Origin: Rutpela maculata
Lineage: Eukaryota; Arthropoda; Insecta; Coleoptera; Cerambycidae
NCBI GenBank assembly: GCA_936432065.2
Contig: OW386294.2
Span: forward strand, 44,778,842 to 44,842,841
DNA length: 64,000 bases
Reading direction: 5' to 3'
The notes below the pieces were generated by a model. It did not search any database. It worked only from the letters and a program-made list of their open reading frames with translations, and was not told the DNA's origin. The translations under genes were made by a program, and so were the position numbers. Below are positions 39,091-54,400 of the stretch, one piece after another; positions within the stretch are counted from its first letter, which is position 1; every line of letters starts with the position of its first letter.

Positions 39091-42000
39091 AAACCACATA
39101 AATTTTCGTTCGGTTTCATCAAACCCATCCTAATTTCTTCAAACCCATGCTAATTTGCTCAAACCTCAGATAAATTTTCAAACCTCATAAATTTTCGTTC
39201 GGATTCATCAAACCCATCCTAATTTCATCAAACCCATCCTAATTTCTTCAAACCCATGCTAAATTGCTCAAACCTCAGGTAAATTTTCAAACCACATAAA
39301 TTTTCGTTCGGTTTCATCAAACCCATCCTAATTTCGTCAAACCCATGCTAAATATGTCATACCTCACATAAATTTTCAAACCTCACATAAATTTTCGTTC
39401 GGTTTCATCAAACCCATCCTAATTTCTTCAAACCCATGCTAAATTGCTCAAACCTCACATAAATTTTCAAACCACATAAATTTTCGTTCGGTTTCATCAA
39501 ACCCATCCTAATTTCTTCAAACCCATGCTAATTTGCTCAAACCTCAGATAAATTTTCAAACCTCATAAATTTTCGTTCGGATTCATCAAACCCATCCTAA
39601 TTTCATCAAACCCATCCTAATTTCTTCAAACCCATGCTAAATTGCTCAAACCTCAGGTAAATTTTCAAACCACATAAATTTTCGTTCGGTTTCATCAAAC
39701 CCATCCTAATTTCGTCAAACCCATGCTAAATATGTCAAACCTCACATAAATTTTCAAACCACATAAATTTTCGTTCGGTTTCATCAAACCCATCCTAATT
39801 TCTTCAAACCCATGCTAATTTGCTCAAACCTCAGATAAATTTTCAAACCTCATAAATTTTCGTTCGGATTCATCAAACCCATCCTAATTTCGTCAAACCC
39901 ATGCTAATTTTGTCAAACCTCACATAAATTTTCAAACCTCACATAAATTTTCGTTCGGTTTCATCAAACCCATCCTAATTTCTTCAAACCCATGCTAAAT
40001 TGCTCAAACCTCACATAAATTTTCAAACCACATAAATTTTCGTTCGGTTTCATCAAACCCATCCTAATTTCATCAAACCCATCCTAATTTCTTCAAACCC
40101 ATGCTAAATTGCTCAAACCTCAGGTAAATTTTCAAACCACATAAATTTTCGTTCGGTTTCATCAAACCCATCCTAATTTCGTCAAACCCATGCTAAATAT
40201 GTCAAACCTCACATAAATTTTCAAACCTCACATAAATTTTCGTTCGGTTTCATCAAACCCATCCTAATTTCTTCAAACCCATGCTAAATTGCTCAAACCT
40301 CACATAAATTTTCAAACCACATAAATTTTCGTTCGGTTTCATCAAACCCATCCTAATTTCTTCAAACCCATGCTAATTTGCTCAAACCTCAGATAAATTT
40401 TCAAACCTCATAAATTTTCGTTCGGATTCATCAAACCCATCCTAATTTCATCAAACCCATCCTAATTTCTTCAAACCCATGCTAAATTGCTCAAACCTCA
40501 CATAAATTTTCAAACCACATAAATTTTCGTTCGGTTTCATCAAACCCATCCTAATTTCATCAAACCCATCCTAATTTCTTCAAACCCATGCTAAATTGCT
40601 CAAACCTCAGGTAAATTTTCAAACCACATAAATTTTCGTTCGGTTTCATCAAACCCATCCTAATTTCGTCAAACCCATGCTAAATATGTCAAACCTCACA
40701 TAAATTTTCGTTCGGTTTCATCAAACCCATCCTAATTTCTTCAAACCCATGCTAAATTGCTCAAACCTCACATAAATTTTCAAACCACATAAATTTTCGT
40801 TCGGTTTCATCAAACCCATCCTAATTTCATCAAACCCATCCTAATTTCTTCAAACCCATGCTAAATTGCTCAAACCTCAGGTAAATTTTCAAACCACATA
40901 AATTTTCGTTCGGTTTCATCAAACCCATCCTAATTTCGTCAAACCCATGCTAAATATGTCAAACCTCACATAAATTTTCAAACCTCACATAAATTTTCGT
41001 TCGGTTTCATCAAACCCATCCTAATTTCTTCAAACCCATGCTAAATTGCTCAAACCTCACATAAATTTTCAAACCACATAAATTTTCGTTCGGTTTCATC
41101 AAACCCATCCTAATTTCTTCAAACCCATGCTAATTTGCTCAAACCTCAGATAAATTTTCAAACCTCATAAATTTTCGTTCGGATTCATCAAACCCATCCT
41201 AATTTCATCAAACCCATCCTAATTTCTTCAAACCCATGCTAAATTGCTCAAACCTCACATAAATTTTCAAACCACATAAATTTTCGTTCGGTTTCATCAA
41301 ACCCATCCTAATTTCTTCAAACCCATGCTAATTTGCTCAAACCTCAGATAAATTTTCAAACCTCATAAATTTTCGTTCGGATTCATCAAACCCATCCTAA
41401 TTTCATCAAACCCATCCTAATTTCTTCAAACCCATGCTAAATTGCTCAAACCTCAGGTAAATTTTCAAACCACATAAATTTTCGTTCGGTTTCATCAAAC
41501 CCATCCTAATTTCGTCAAACCCATGCTAAATATGTCAAACCTCACATAAATTTTCAAACCACATAAATTTTCGTTCGGTTTCATCAAACCCATCCTAATT
41601 TCTTCAAACCCATGCTAATTTGCTCAAACCTCAGATAAATTTTCAAACCTCATAAATTTTCGTTCGGATTCATCAAACCCATCCTAATTTCGTCAAACCC
41701 ATGCTAATTTTGTCAAACCTCACATAAATTTTCAAACCTCACATAAATTTTCGTTCGGTTTCATCAAACCCATCCTAATTTCTTCAAACCCATGCTAATT
41801 TGCTCAAACCTCAGATAAATTTTCAAACCTCATAAATTTTCGTTCGGATTCATCAAACCCATCCTAATTTCATCAAACCCATCCTAATTTCTTCAAACCC
41901 ATGCTAAATTGCTCAAACCTCACATAAATTTTCAAACCACATAAATTTTCGTTCGGTTTCATCAAACCCATCCTAATTTCATCAAACCCATCCTAATTTC

Positions 42001-45000
42001 TTCAAACCCATGCTAAATTGCTCAAACCTCAGGTAAATTTTCAAACCACATAAATTTTCGTTCGGTTTCATCAAACCCATCCTAATTTCGTCAAACCCAT
42101 GCTAAATATGTCAAACCTCACATAAATTTTCAAACCTCACATAAATTTTCGTTCGGTTTCATCAAACCCATCCTAATTTCTTCAAACCCATGCTAAATTG
42201 CTCAAACCTCACATAAATTTTCAAACCACATAAATTTTCGTTCGGTTTCATCAAACCCATCCTAATTTCATCAAACCCATCCTAATTTCTTCAAACCCAT
42301 GCTAAATTGCTCAAACCTCAGGTAAATTTTCAAACCACATAAATTTTCGTTCGGTTTCATCAAACCCATCCTAATTTCGTCAAACCCATGCTAAATATGT
42401 CAAACCTCACATAAATTTTCGTTCGGTTTCATCAAACCCATCCTAATTTCTTCAAACCCATGCTAAATTGCTCAAACCTCACATAAATTTTCAAACCACA
42501 TAAATTTTCGTTCGGTTTCATCAAACCCATCCTAATTTCATCAAACCCATCCTAATTTCTTCAAACCCATGCTAAATTGCTCAAACCTCAGGTAAATTTT
42601 CAAACCACATAAATTTTCGTTCGGTTTCATCAAACCCATCCTAATTTCGTCAAACCCATGCTAAATATGTCAAACCTCACATAAATTTTCAAACCTCACA
42701 TAAATTTTCGTTCGGTTTCATCAAACCCATCCTAATTTCTTCAAACCCATGCTAAATTGCTCAAACCTCACATAAATTTTCAAACCACATAAATTTTCGT
42801 TCGGTTTCATCAAACCCATCCTAATTTCTTCAAACCCATGCTAATTTGCTCAAACCTCAAATAAATTTTCAAACCTCATAAATTTTCGTTCGGATTCATC
42901 AAACCCATCCTAATTTCATCAAACCCATCCTAATTTCTTCAAACCCATGCTAAATTGCTCAAACCTCACATAAATTTTCAAACCACATAAATTTTCGTTC
43001 GGTTTCATCAAACCCATCCTAATTTCATCAAACCCATCCTAATTTCTTCAAACCCATGCTAAATTGCTCAAACCTCAGGTAAATTTTCAAACCACATAAA
43101 TTTTCGTTCGGTTTCATTAAACCCATCCTAATTTCGTCAAACCCATGCTAAATATGTCAAACCTCACATAAATTTTCGTTCGGTTTCATCAAACCCATCC
43201 TAATTTCTTCAAACCCATGCTAAATTGCTCAAACCTCACATAAATTTTCAAACCACATAAATTTTCGTTCGGTTTCATCAAACCCATCCTAATTTCATCA
43301 AACCCATCCTAATTTCTTCAAACCCATGCTAAATTGCTCAAACCTCAGGTAAATTTTCAAACCACATAAATTTTCGTTCGGTTTCATCAAACCCATCCTA
43401 ATTTCGTCAAACCCATGCTAAATATGTCAAACCTCACATAAATTTTCAAACCTCATAAATTTTCGTTCGGTTTCATCAAACCCATCCTAATTTCTTCAAA
43501 CCCATGCTAAATTGCTCAAACCTCACATAAATTTTCAAACCACATAAATTTTCGTTCGGTTTCATCAAACCCATCCTAATTTCTTCAAACCCATGCTAAT
43601 TTGCTCAAACCTCAGATAAATTTTCAAACCTCATAAATTTTCGTTCGGATTCATCAAACCCATCCTAATTTCGTCAAACCCATGCTAATTTTGTCAAACC
43701 TCACATAAATTTTCAAACCTCACATAAATTTTCGTTCGGTTTCATCAAACCCATCCTAATTTCTTCAAACCCATGCTAAATTGCTCAAACCTCACATAAA
43801 TTTTCAAACCACATAAATTTTCGTTCGGTTTCATCAAACCCATCCTAATTTCATCAAACCCATCCTAATTTCTTCAAACCCATGCTAAATTGCTCAAACC
43901 TCAGGTAAATTTTCAAACCACATAAATTTTCGTTCGGTTTCATCAAACCCATCCTAATTTCGTCAAACCCATGCTAAATATGTCAAACTTCACATAAATT
44001 TTCAAACCTCACATAAATTTTCGTTCGGTTTCATCAAACCCATCCTAATTTCTTCAAACCCATGCTAAATTGCTCAAACCTCACATAAATTTTCAAACCA
44101 CATAAATTTTCGTTCGGTTTCATCAAACCCATCCTAATTTCTTCAAACCCATGCTAATTTGCTCAAACCTCAGATAAATTTTCAAACCTCATAAATTTTC
44201 GTTCGGATTCATCAAACCCATCCTAATTTCATCAAACCCATCCTAATTTCTTCAAACCCATGCTAAATTGCTCAAACCTCACATAAATTTTCAAACCACA
44301 TAAATTTTCGTTCGGTTTCATCAAACCCATCCTAATTTCATCAAACCCATCCTAATTTCTTCAAACCCATGCTAAATTGCTCAAACCTCAGGTAAATTTT
44401 CAAACCACATAAATTTTCGTTCGGTTTCATCAAACCCATCCTAATTTCGTCAAACCCATGCTAAATATGTCAAACCTCACATAAATTTTCGTTCGGTTTC
44501 ATCAAACCCATCCTAATTTCTTCAAACCCATGCTAAATTGCTCAAACCTCACATAAATTTTCAAACCACATAAATTTTCGTTCGGTTTCATCAAACCCAT
44601 CCTAATTTCATCAAACCCATCCTAATTTCTTCAAACCCATGCTAAATTGCTCAAACCTCAGGTAAATTTTCAAACCACATAAATTTTCGTTCGGTTTCAT
44701 TAAACCCATCCTAATTTCGTCAAACCCATGCTAAATATGTCAAACCTCACATAAATTTTCGTTCGGTTTCATCAAACCCATCCTAATTTCTTCAAACCCA
44801 TGCTAAATTGCTCAAACCTCACATAAATTTTCAAACCACATAAATTTTCGTTCGGTTTCATCAAACCCATCCTAATTTCATCAAACCCATCCTAATTTCT
44901 TCAAACCCATGCTAAATTGCTCAAACCTCAGGTAAATTTTCAAACCACATAAATTTTCGTTCGGTTTCATCAAACCCATCCTAATTTCGTCAAACCCATG

Positions 45001-45411
45001 CTAAATATGTCAAACCTCACATAAATTTTCAAACCTCATAAATTTTCGTTCGGTTTCATCAAACCCATCCTAATTTCTTCAAACCCATGCTAAATTGCTC
45101 AAACCTCACATAAATTTTCAAACCACATAAATTTTCGTTCGGTTTCATCAAACCCATCCTAATTTCTTCAAACCCATGCTAATTTGCTCAAACCTCAGAT
45201 AAATTTTCAAACCTCATAAATTTTCGTTCGGATTCATCAAACCCATCCTAATTTCATCAAACCCATCCTAATTTCTTCAAACCCATGCTAAATTGCTCAA
45301 ACCTCAGGTAAATTTTCAAACCACATAAATTTTCGTTCGGTTTCATCAAACCCATCCTAATTTCGTCAAACCCATGCTAAATATGTCAAACCTCACATAA
45401 ATTTTCAAACC
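27608..45411 (+). repeat. Large direct duplication, copy 2 (partner 1-17804)
   Basis: Second copy of the 17.8-kb block. The coordinate 27608 is only the image of the window's first base, so the true duplication may begin further left. After 45411 the partner sequence resumes only after about 376 further bases (17771 lines up with roughly 45754). This suggests an insertion or deletion of several monomers at the edge rather than a clean end of homology. Confidence 0.9.
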
Positions 45412-48400
45412 TCACATAAATTTTCGTTCGGTTTCATCAAACCCATCCTAATTTCTTCAAACCCATGCTAAATTGCTCAAACCTCACATAAATTTTCAAA
45501 CCACATAAATTTTCGTTCGGTTTCATCAAACCCATCCTAATTTCTTCAAACCCATGCTAATTTGCTCAAACCTCAGATAAATTTTCAAACCTCATAAATT
45601 TTCGTTCGGATTCATCAAACCCATCCTAATTTCATCAAACCCATCCTAATTTCTTCAAACCCATGCTAAATTGCTCAAACCTCAGGTAAATTTTCAAACC
45701 ACATAAATTTTCGTTCGGTTTCATCAAACCCATCCTAATTTCGTCAAACCCATGCTAAATATGTCAAACCTCACATAAATTTTCAAACCACATAAATTTT
45801 CGTTCGGTTTCATCAAACCCATCCTAATTTCTTCAAACCCATGCTAATTTGCTCAAACCTCAGATAAATTTTCAAACCTCATAAATTTTCGTTCGGATTC
45901 ATCAAACCCATCCTAATTTCGTCAAACCCATGCTAATTTTGTCAAACCTCACATAAATTTTCAAACCTCACATAAATTTTCGTTCGGTTTCATCAAACCC
46001 ATCCTAATTTCTTCAAACCCATGCTAAATTGCTCAAACCTCACATAAATTTTCAAACCACATAAATTTTCGTTCGGTTTCTTCAAACCCATCCTAATTTC
46101 ATCAAACCCATCCTAATTTCTTCAAACCCATGCTAAATTGCTCAAACCTCAGGTAAATTTTCAAACCACATAAATTTTCGTTCGGTTTCATCAAACCCAT
46201 CCTAATTTCGTCAAACCCATGCTAAATATGTCAAACCTCACATAAATTTTCAAACCTCACATAAATTTTCGTTCGGTTTCATCAAACCCATCCTAATTTC
46301 TTCAAACCCATGCTAAATTGCTCAAACCTCACATAAATTTTCAAACCACATAAATTTTCGTTCGGTTTCATCAAACCCATCCTAATTTCTTCAAACCCAT
46401 GCTAATTTGCTCAAACCTCAGATAAATTTTCAAACCTCATAAATTTTCGTTCGGATTCATCAAACCCATCCTAATTTCATCAAACCCATCCTAATTTCTT
46501 CAAACCCATGCTAAATTGCTCAAACCTCACATAAATTTTCAAACCACATAAATTTTCGTTCGGTTTCATCAAACCCATCCTAATTTCATCAAACCCATCC
46601 TAATTTCTTCAAACCCATGCTAAATTGCTCAAACCTCAGGTAAATTTTCAAACCACATAAATTTTCGTTCGGTTTCATCAAACCCATCCTAATTTCGTCA
46701 AACCCATGCTAAATATGTCAAACCTCACATAAATTTTCGTTCGGTTTCATCAAACCCATCCTAATTTCTTCAAACCCATGCTAAATTGCTCAAACCTCAC
46801 ATAAATTTTCAAACCACATAAATTTTCGTTCGGTTTCATCAAACCCATCCTAATTTCATCAAACCCATCCTAATTTCTTCAAACCCATGCTAAATTGCTC
46901 AAACCTCAGGTAAATTTTCAAACCACATAAATTTTCGTTCGGTTTCATCAAACCCATCCTAATTTCGTCAAACCCATGCTAAATATGTCAAACCTCACAT
47001 AAATTTTCAAACCTCACATAAATTTTCGTTCGGTTTCATCAAACCCATCCTAATTTCTTCAAACCCATGCTAAATTGCTCAAACCTCACATAAATTTTCA
47101 AACCACATAAATTTTCGTTCGGTTTCATCAAACCCATCCTAATTTCTTCAAACCCATGCTAATTTGCTCAAACCTCAGATAAATTTTCAAACCTCATAAA
47201 TTTTCGTTCGGATTCATCAAACCCATCCTAATTTCATCAAACCCATCCTAATTTCTTCAAACCCATGCTAAATTGCTCAAACCTCACATAAATTTTCAAA
47301 CCACATAAATTTTCGTTCGGTTTCATCAAACCCATCCTAATTTCTTCAAACCCATGCTAATTTGCTCAAACCTCAGATAAATTTTCAAACCTCATAAATT
47401 TTCGTTCGGATTCATCAAACCCATCCTAATTTCATCAAACCCATCCTAATTTCTTCAAACCCATGCTAAATTGCTCAAACCTCAGGTAAATTTTCAAACC
47501 ACATAAATTTTCGTTCGGTTTCATCAAACCCATCCTAATTTCGTCAAACCCATGCTAAATATGTCAAACCTCACATAAATTTTCAAACCACATAAATTTT
47601 CGTTCGGTTTCATCAAACCCATCCTAATTTCTTCAAACCCATGCTAATTTGCTCAAACCTCAGATAAATTTTCAAACCTCATAAATTTTCGTTCGGATTC
47701 GTCAAACCCATCCTAATTTCGTCAAACCCATGCTAATTTTGTCAAACCTCACATAAATTTTCAAACCTCACATAAATTTTCGTTCGGTTTCATCAAACCC
47801 ATCCTAATTTCTTCAAACCCATGCTAATTTGCTCAAACCTCAGATAAATTTTCAAACCTCATAAATTTTCGTTCGGATTCATCAAACCCATCCTAATTTC
47901 ATCAAACCCATCCTAATTTCTTCAAACCCATGCTAAATTGCTCAAACCTCACATAAATTTTCAAACCACATAAATTTTCGTTCGGATTCATCAAACCCAT
48001 CCTAATTTCATCAAACCCATCCTAATTTCTTCAAACCCATGCTAAATTGCTCAAACCTCAGGTAAATTTTCAAACCACATAAATTTTCGTTCGGTTTCAT
48101 CAAACCCATCCTAATTTCGTCAAACCCATGCTAAATATGTCAAACCTCACATAAATTTTCAAACCTCACATAAATTTTCGTTCGGTTTCATCAAACCCAT
48201 CCTAATTTCTTCAAACCCATGCTAAATTGCTCAAACCTCACATAAATTTTCAAACCACATAAATTTTCGTTCGGTTTCATCAAACCCATCCTAATTTCAT
48301 CAAACCCATCCTAATTTCTTCAAACCCATGCTAAATTGCTCAAACCTCAGGTAAATTTTCAAACCACATAAATTTTCGTTCGGTTTCATCAAACCCATCC

Positions 48401-51400
48401 TAATTTCGTCAAACCCATGCTAAATATGTCAAACCTCACATAAATTTTCGTTCGGTTTCATCAAACCCATCCTAATTTCTTCAAACCCATGCTAAATTGC
48501 TCAAACCTCACATAAATTTTCAAACCACATAAATTTTCGTTCGGTTTCATCAAACCCATCCTAATTTCATCAAACCCATCCTAATTTCTTCAAACCCATG
48601 CTAAATTGCTCAAACCTCAGGTAAATTTTCAAACCACATAAATTTTCGTTCGGTTTCATCAAACCCATCCTAATTTCGTCAAACCCATGCTAAATATGTC
48701 AAACCTCACATAAATTTTCAAACCTCACATAAATTTTCGTTCGGTTTCATCAAACCCATCCTAATTTCTTCAAACCCATGCTAAATTGCTCAAACCTCAC
48801 ATAAATTTTCAAACCACATAAATTTTCGTTCGGTTTCATCAAACCCATCCTAATTTCTTCAAACCCATGCTAATTTGCTCAAACCTCAAATAAATTTTCA
48901 AACCTCATAAATTTTCGTTCGGATTCATCAAACCCATCCTAATTTCATCAAACCCATCCTAATTTCTTCAAACCCATGCTAAATTGCTCAAACCTCACAT
49001 AAATTTTCAAACCACATAAATTTTCGTTCGGTTTCATCAAACCCATCCTAATTTCATCAAACCCATCCTAATTTCTTCAAACCCATGCTAAATTGCTCAA
49101 ACCTCAGGTAAATTTTCAAACCACATAAATTTTCGTTCGGTTTCATTAAACCCATCCTAATTTCGTCAAACCCATGCTAAATATGTCAAACCTCACATAA
49201 ATTTTCGTTCGGTTTCATCAAACCCATCCTAATTTCTTCAAACCCATGCTAAATTGCTCAAACCTCACATAAATTTTCAAACCACATAAATTTTCGTTCG
49301 GTTTCATCAAACCCATCCTAATTTCATCAAACCCATCCTAATTTCTTCAAACCCATGCTAAATTGCTCAAACCTCAGGTAAATTTTCAAACCACATAAAT
49401 TTTCGTTCGGTTTCATCAAACCCATCCTAATTTCGTCAAACCCATGCTAAATATGTCAAACCTCACATAAATTTTCAAACCTCATAAATTTTCGTTCGGT
49501 TTCATCAAACCCATCCTAATTTCTTCAAACCCATGCTAAATTGCTCAAACCTCACATAAATTTTCAAACCACATAAATTTTCGTTCGGTTTCATCAAACC
49601 CATCCTAATTTCTTCAAACCCATGCTAATTTGCTCAAACCTCAGATAAATTTTCAAACCTCATAAATTTTCGTTCGGATTCATCAAACCCATCCTAATTT
49701 CGTCAAACCCATGCTAATTTTGTCAAACCTCACATAAATTTTCAAACCTCACATAAATTTTCGTTCGGTTTCATCAAACCCATCCTAATTTCTTCAAACC
49801 CATGCTAAATTGCTCAAACCTCACATAAATTTTCAAACCACATAAATTTTCGTTCGGTTTCATCAAACCCATCCTAATTTCATCAAACCCATCCTAATTT
49901 CTTCAAACCCATGCTAAATTGCTCAAACCTCAGGTAAATTTTCAAACCACATAAATTTTCGTTCGGTTTCATCAAACCCATCCTAATTTCGTCAAACCCA
50001 TGCTAAATATGTCAAACCTCACATAAATTTTCAAACCTCACATAAATTTTCGTTCGGTTTCATCAAACCCATCCTAATTTCTTCAAACCCATGCTAAATT
50101 GCTCAAACCTCACATAAATTTTCAAACCACATAAATTTTCGTTCGGTTTCATCAAACCCATCCTAATTTTTTCAAACCCATGCTAATTTGCTCAAACCTC
50201 AGATAAATTTTCAAACCTCATAAATTTTCGTTCGGATTCATCAAACCCATCCTAATTTCATCAAACCCATCCTAATTTCTTCAAACCCATGCTAAATTGC
50301 TCAAACCTCACATAAATTTTCAAACCACATAAATTTTCGTTCGGTTTCATCAAACCCATCCTAATTTCATCAAACCCATCCTAATTTCTTCAAACCCATG
50401 CTAAATTGCTCAAACCTCAGGTAAATTTTCAAACCACATAAATTTTCGTTCGGTTTCATCAAACCCATCCTAATTTCGTCAAACCCATGCTAAATATGTC
50501 AAACCTCACATAAATTTTCGTTCGGTTTCATCAAACCCATCCTAATTTCTTCAAACCCATGCTAAATTGCTCAAACCTCACATAAATTTTCAAACCACAT
50601 AAATTTTCGTTCGGTTTCATCAAACCCATCCTAATTTCATCAAACCCATCCTAATTTCTTCAAACCCATGCTAAATTGCTCAAACCTCAGGTAAATTTTC
50701 AAACCACATAAATTTTCGTTCGGTTTCATCAAACCCATCCTAATTTCGTCAAACCCATGCTAAATATGTCAAACCTCACATAAATTTTCAAACCTCACAT
50801 AAATTTTCGTTCGGTTTCATCAAACCCATCCTAATTTCTTCAAACCCATGCTAAATTGCTCAAACCTCACATAAATTTTCAAACCACATAAATTTTCGTT
50901 CGGTTTCATCAAACCCATCCTAATTTCTTCAAACCCATGCTAATTTGCTCAAACCTCAGATAAATTTTCAAACCTCATAAATTTTCGTTCGGATTCATCA
51001 AACCCATCCTAATTTCATCAAACCCATCCTAATTTCTTCAAACCCATGCTAAATTGCTCAAACCTCACATAAATTTTCAAACCACATAAATTTTCGTTCG
51101 GTTTCATCAAACCCATCCTAATTTCTTCAAACCCATGCTAATTTGCTCAAACCTCAGATAAATTTTCAAACCTCATAAATTTTCGTTCGGATTCATCAAA
51201 CCCATCCTAATTTCATCAAACCCATCCTAATTTCTTCAAACCCATGCTAAATTGCTCAAACCTCAGGTAAATTTTCAAACCACATAAATTTTCGTTCGGT
51301 TTCATCAAACCCATCCTAATTTCGTCAAACCCATGCTAAATATGTCAAACCTCACATAAATTTTCAAACCACATAAATTTTCGTTCGGTTTCATCAAACC

Positions 51401-54400
51401 CATCCTAATTTCTTCAAACCCATGCTAATTTGCTCAAACCTCAGATAAATTTTCAAACCTCATAAATTTTCGTTCGGATTCATCAAACCCATCCTAATTT
51501 CGTCAAACCCATGCTAATTTTGTCAAACCTCACATAAATTTTCAAACCTCACATAAATTTTCGTTCGGTTTCATCAAACCCATCCTAATTTCTTCAAACC
51601 CATGCTAATTTGCTCAAACCTCAGATAAATTTTCAAACCTCATAAATTTTCGTTCGGATTCATCAAACCCATCCTAATTTCATCAAACCCATCCTAATTT
51701 CTTCAAACCCATGCTAAATTGCTCAAACCTCACATAAATTTTCAAACCACATAAATTTTCGTTCGGTTTCATCAAACCCATCCTAATTTCATCAAACCCA
51801 TCCTAATTTCTTCAAACCCATGCTAAATTGCTCAAACCTCAGGTAAATTTTCAAACCACATAAATTTTCGTTCGGTTTCATCAAACCCATCCTAATTTCG
51901 TCAAACCCATGCTAAATATGTCAAACCTCACATAAATTTTCGTTCGGTTTCATCAAACCCATCCTAATTTCTTCAAACCCATGCTAAATTGCTCAAACCT
52001 CACATAAATTTTCAAACCACATAAATTTTCGTTCGGTTTCATCAAACCCATCCTAATTTCATCAAACCCATCCTAATTTCTTCAAACCCATGCTAAATTG
52101 CTCAAACCTCAGGTAAATTTTCAAACCACATAAATTTTCGTTCGGTTTCATCAAACCCATCCTAATTTCGTCAAACCCATGCTAAATATGTCAAACCTCA
52201 CATAAATTTTCAAACCTCACATAAATTTTCGTTCGGTTTCATCAAACCCATCCTAATTTCTTCAAACCCATGCTAAATTGCTCAAACCTCACATAAATTT
52301 TCAAACCACATAAATTTTCGTTCGGTTTCATCAAACCCATCCTAATTTCTTCAAACCCATGCTAATTTGCTCAAACCTCAGATAAATTTTCAAACCTCAT
52401 AAATTTTCGTTCGGATTCATCAAACCCATCCTAATTTCATCAAACCCATCCTAATTTCTTCAAACCCATGCTAAATTGCTCAAACCTCACATAAATTTTC
52501 AAACCACATAAATTTTCGTTCGGTTTCATCAAACCCATCCTAATTTCATCAAACCCATCCTAATTTCTTCAAACCCATGCTAAATTGCTCAAACCTCAGG
52601 TAAATTTTCAAACCACATAAATTTTCGTTCGGTTTCATCAAACCCATCCTAATTTCGTCAAACCCATGCTAAATATGTCAAACCTCACATAAATTTTCAA
52701 ACCTCACATAAATTTTCGTTCGGTTTCATCAAACCCATCCTAATTTCTTCAAATCCATGCTAAATTGCTCAAACCTCACATAAATTTTCAAACCACATAA
52801 ATTTTCGTTCGGTTTCATCAAACCCATCCTAATTTCTTCAAACCCATGCTAATTTGCTCAAACCTCAGATAAATTTTCAAACCTCATAAATTTTCGTTCG
52901 GATTCATCAAACCCATCCTAATTTCATCAAACCCATCCTAATTTCTTCAAACCCATGCTAAATTGCTCAAACCTCAGGTAAATTTTCAAACCACATAAAT
53001 TTTCGTTCGGTTTCATCAAACCCATCCTAATTTCGTCAAACCCATGCTAAATATGTCAAACCTCACATAAATTTTCAAACCACATAAATTTTCGTTCGGT
53101 TTCATCAAACCCATCCTAATTTCTTCAAACCCATGCTAATTTGCTCAAACCTCAGATAAATTTTCAAACCTCATAAATTTTCGTTCGGATTCATCAAACC
53201 CATCCTAATTTCGTCAAACCCATGCTAATTTTGTCAAACCTCACATAAATTTTCAAACCTCACATAAATTTTCGTTCGGTTTCATCAAACCCATCCTAAT
53301 TTCTTCAAACCCATGCTAAATTGCTCAAACCTCACATAAATTTTCAAACCACATAAATTTTCGTTCGGTTTCATCAAACCCATCCTAATTTCATCAAACC
53401 CATCCTAATTTCTTCAAACCCATGCTAAATTGCTCAAACCTCAGGTAAATTTTCAAACCACATAAATTTTCGTTCGGTTTCATCAAACCCATCCTAATTT
53501 CGTCAAACCCATGCTAAATATGTCAAACCTCACATAAATTTTCAAACCTCACATAAATTTTCGTTCGGTTTCATCAAACCCATCCTAATTTCTTCAAACC
53601 CATGCTAAATTGCTCAAACCTCAGGTAAATTTTCAAACCACATAAATTTTCGTTCGGTTTCATCAAACCCATCCTAATTTCGTCAAACCCATGCTAAATA
53701 TGTCAAACCTCACATAAATTTTCAAACCTCACATAAATTTTCGTTCGGTTTCATCAAACCCATCCTAATTTCTTCAAACCCATGCTAAATTGCTCAAACC
53801 TCACATAAATTTTCAAACCACATAAATTTTCGTTCGGTTTCATCAAACCCATCCTAATTTCTTCAAACCCATGCTAATTTGCTCAAACCTCAGATAAATT
53901 TTCAAACCTCATAAATTTTCGTTCGGATTCATCAAACCCATCCTAATTTCATCAAACCCATCCTAATTTCTTCAAACCCATGCTAAATTGCTCAAACCTC
54001 AGGTAAATTTTCAAACCACATAAATTTTCGTTCGGTTTCATCAAACCCATCCTAATTTCGTCAAACCCATGCTAAATATGTCAAACCTCACATAAATTTT
54101 CAAACCACATAAATTTTCGTTCGGTTTCATCAAACCCATCCTAATTTCTTCAAACCCATGCTAATTTGCTCAAACCTCAGATAAATTTTCAAACCTCATA
54201 AATTTTCGTTCGGATTCATCAAACCCATCCTAATTTCTTCAAACCCATGCTAAATTGCTCAAACCTCACATAAATTTTCAAACCACATAAATTTTCGTTC
54301 GGTTTCATCAAACCCATCCTAATTTCTTCAAACCCATGCTAATTTGCTCAAACCTCAGATAAATTTTCAAACCTCATAAATTTTCGTTCGGATTCATCAA

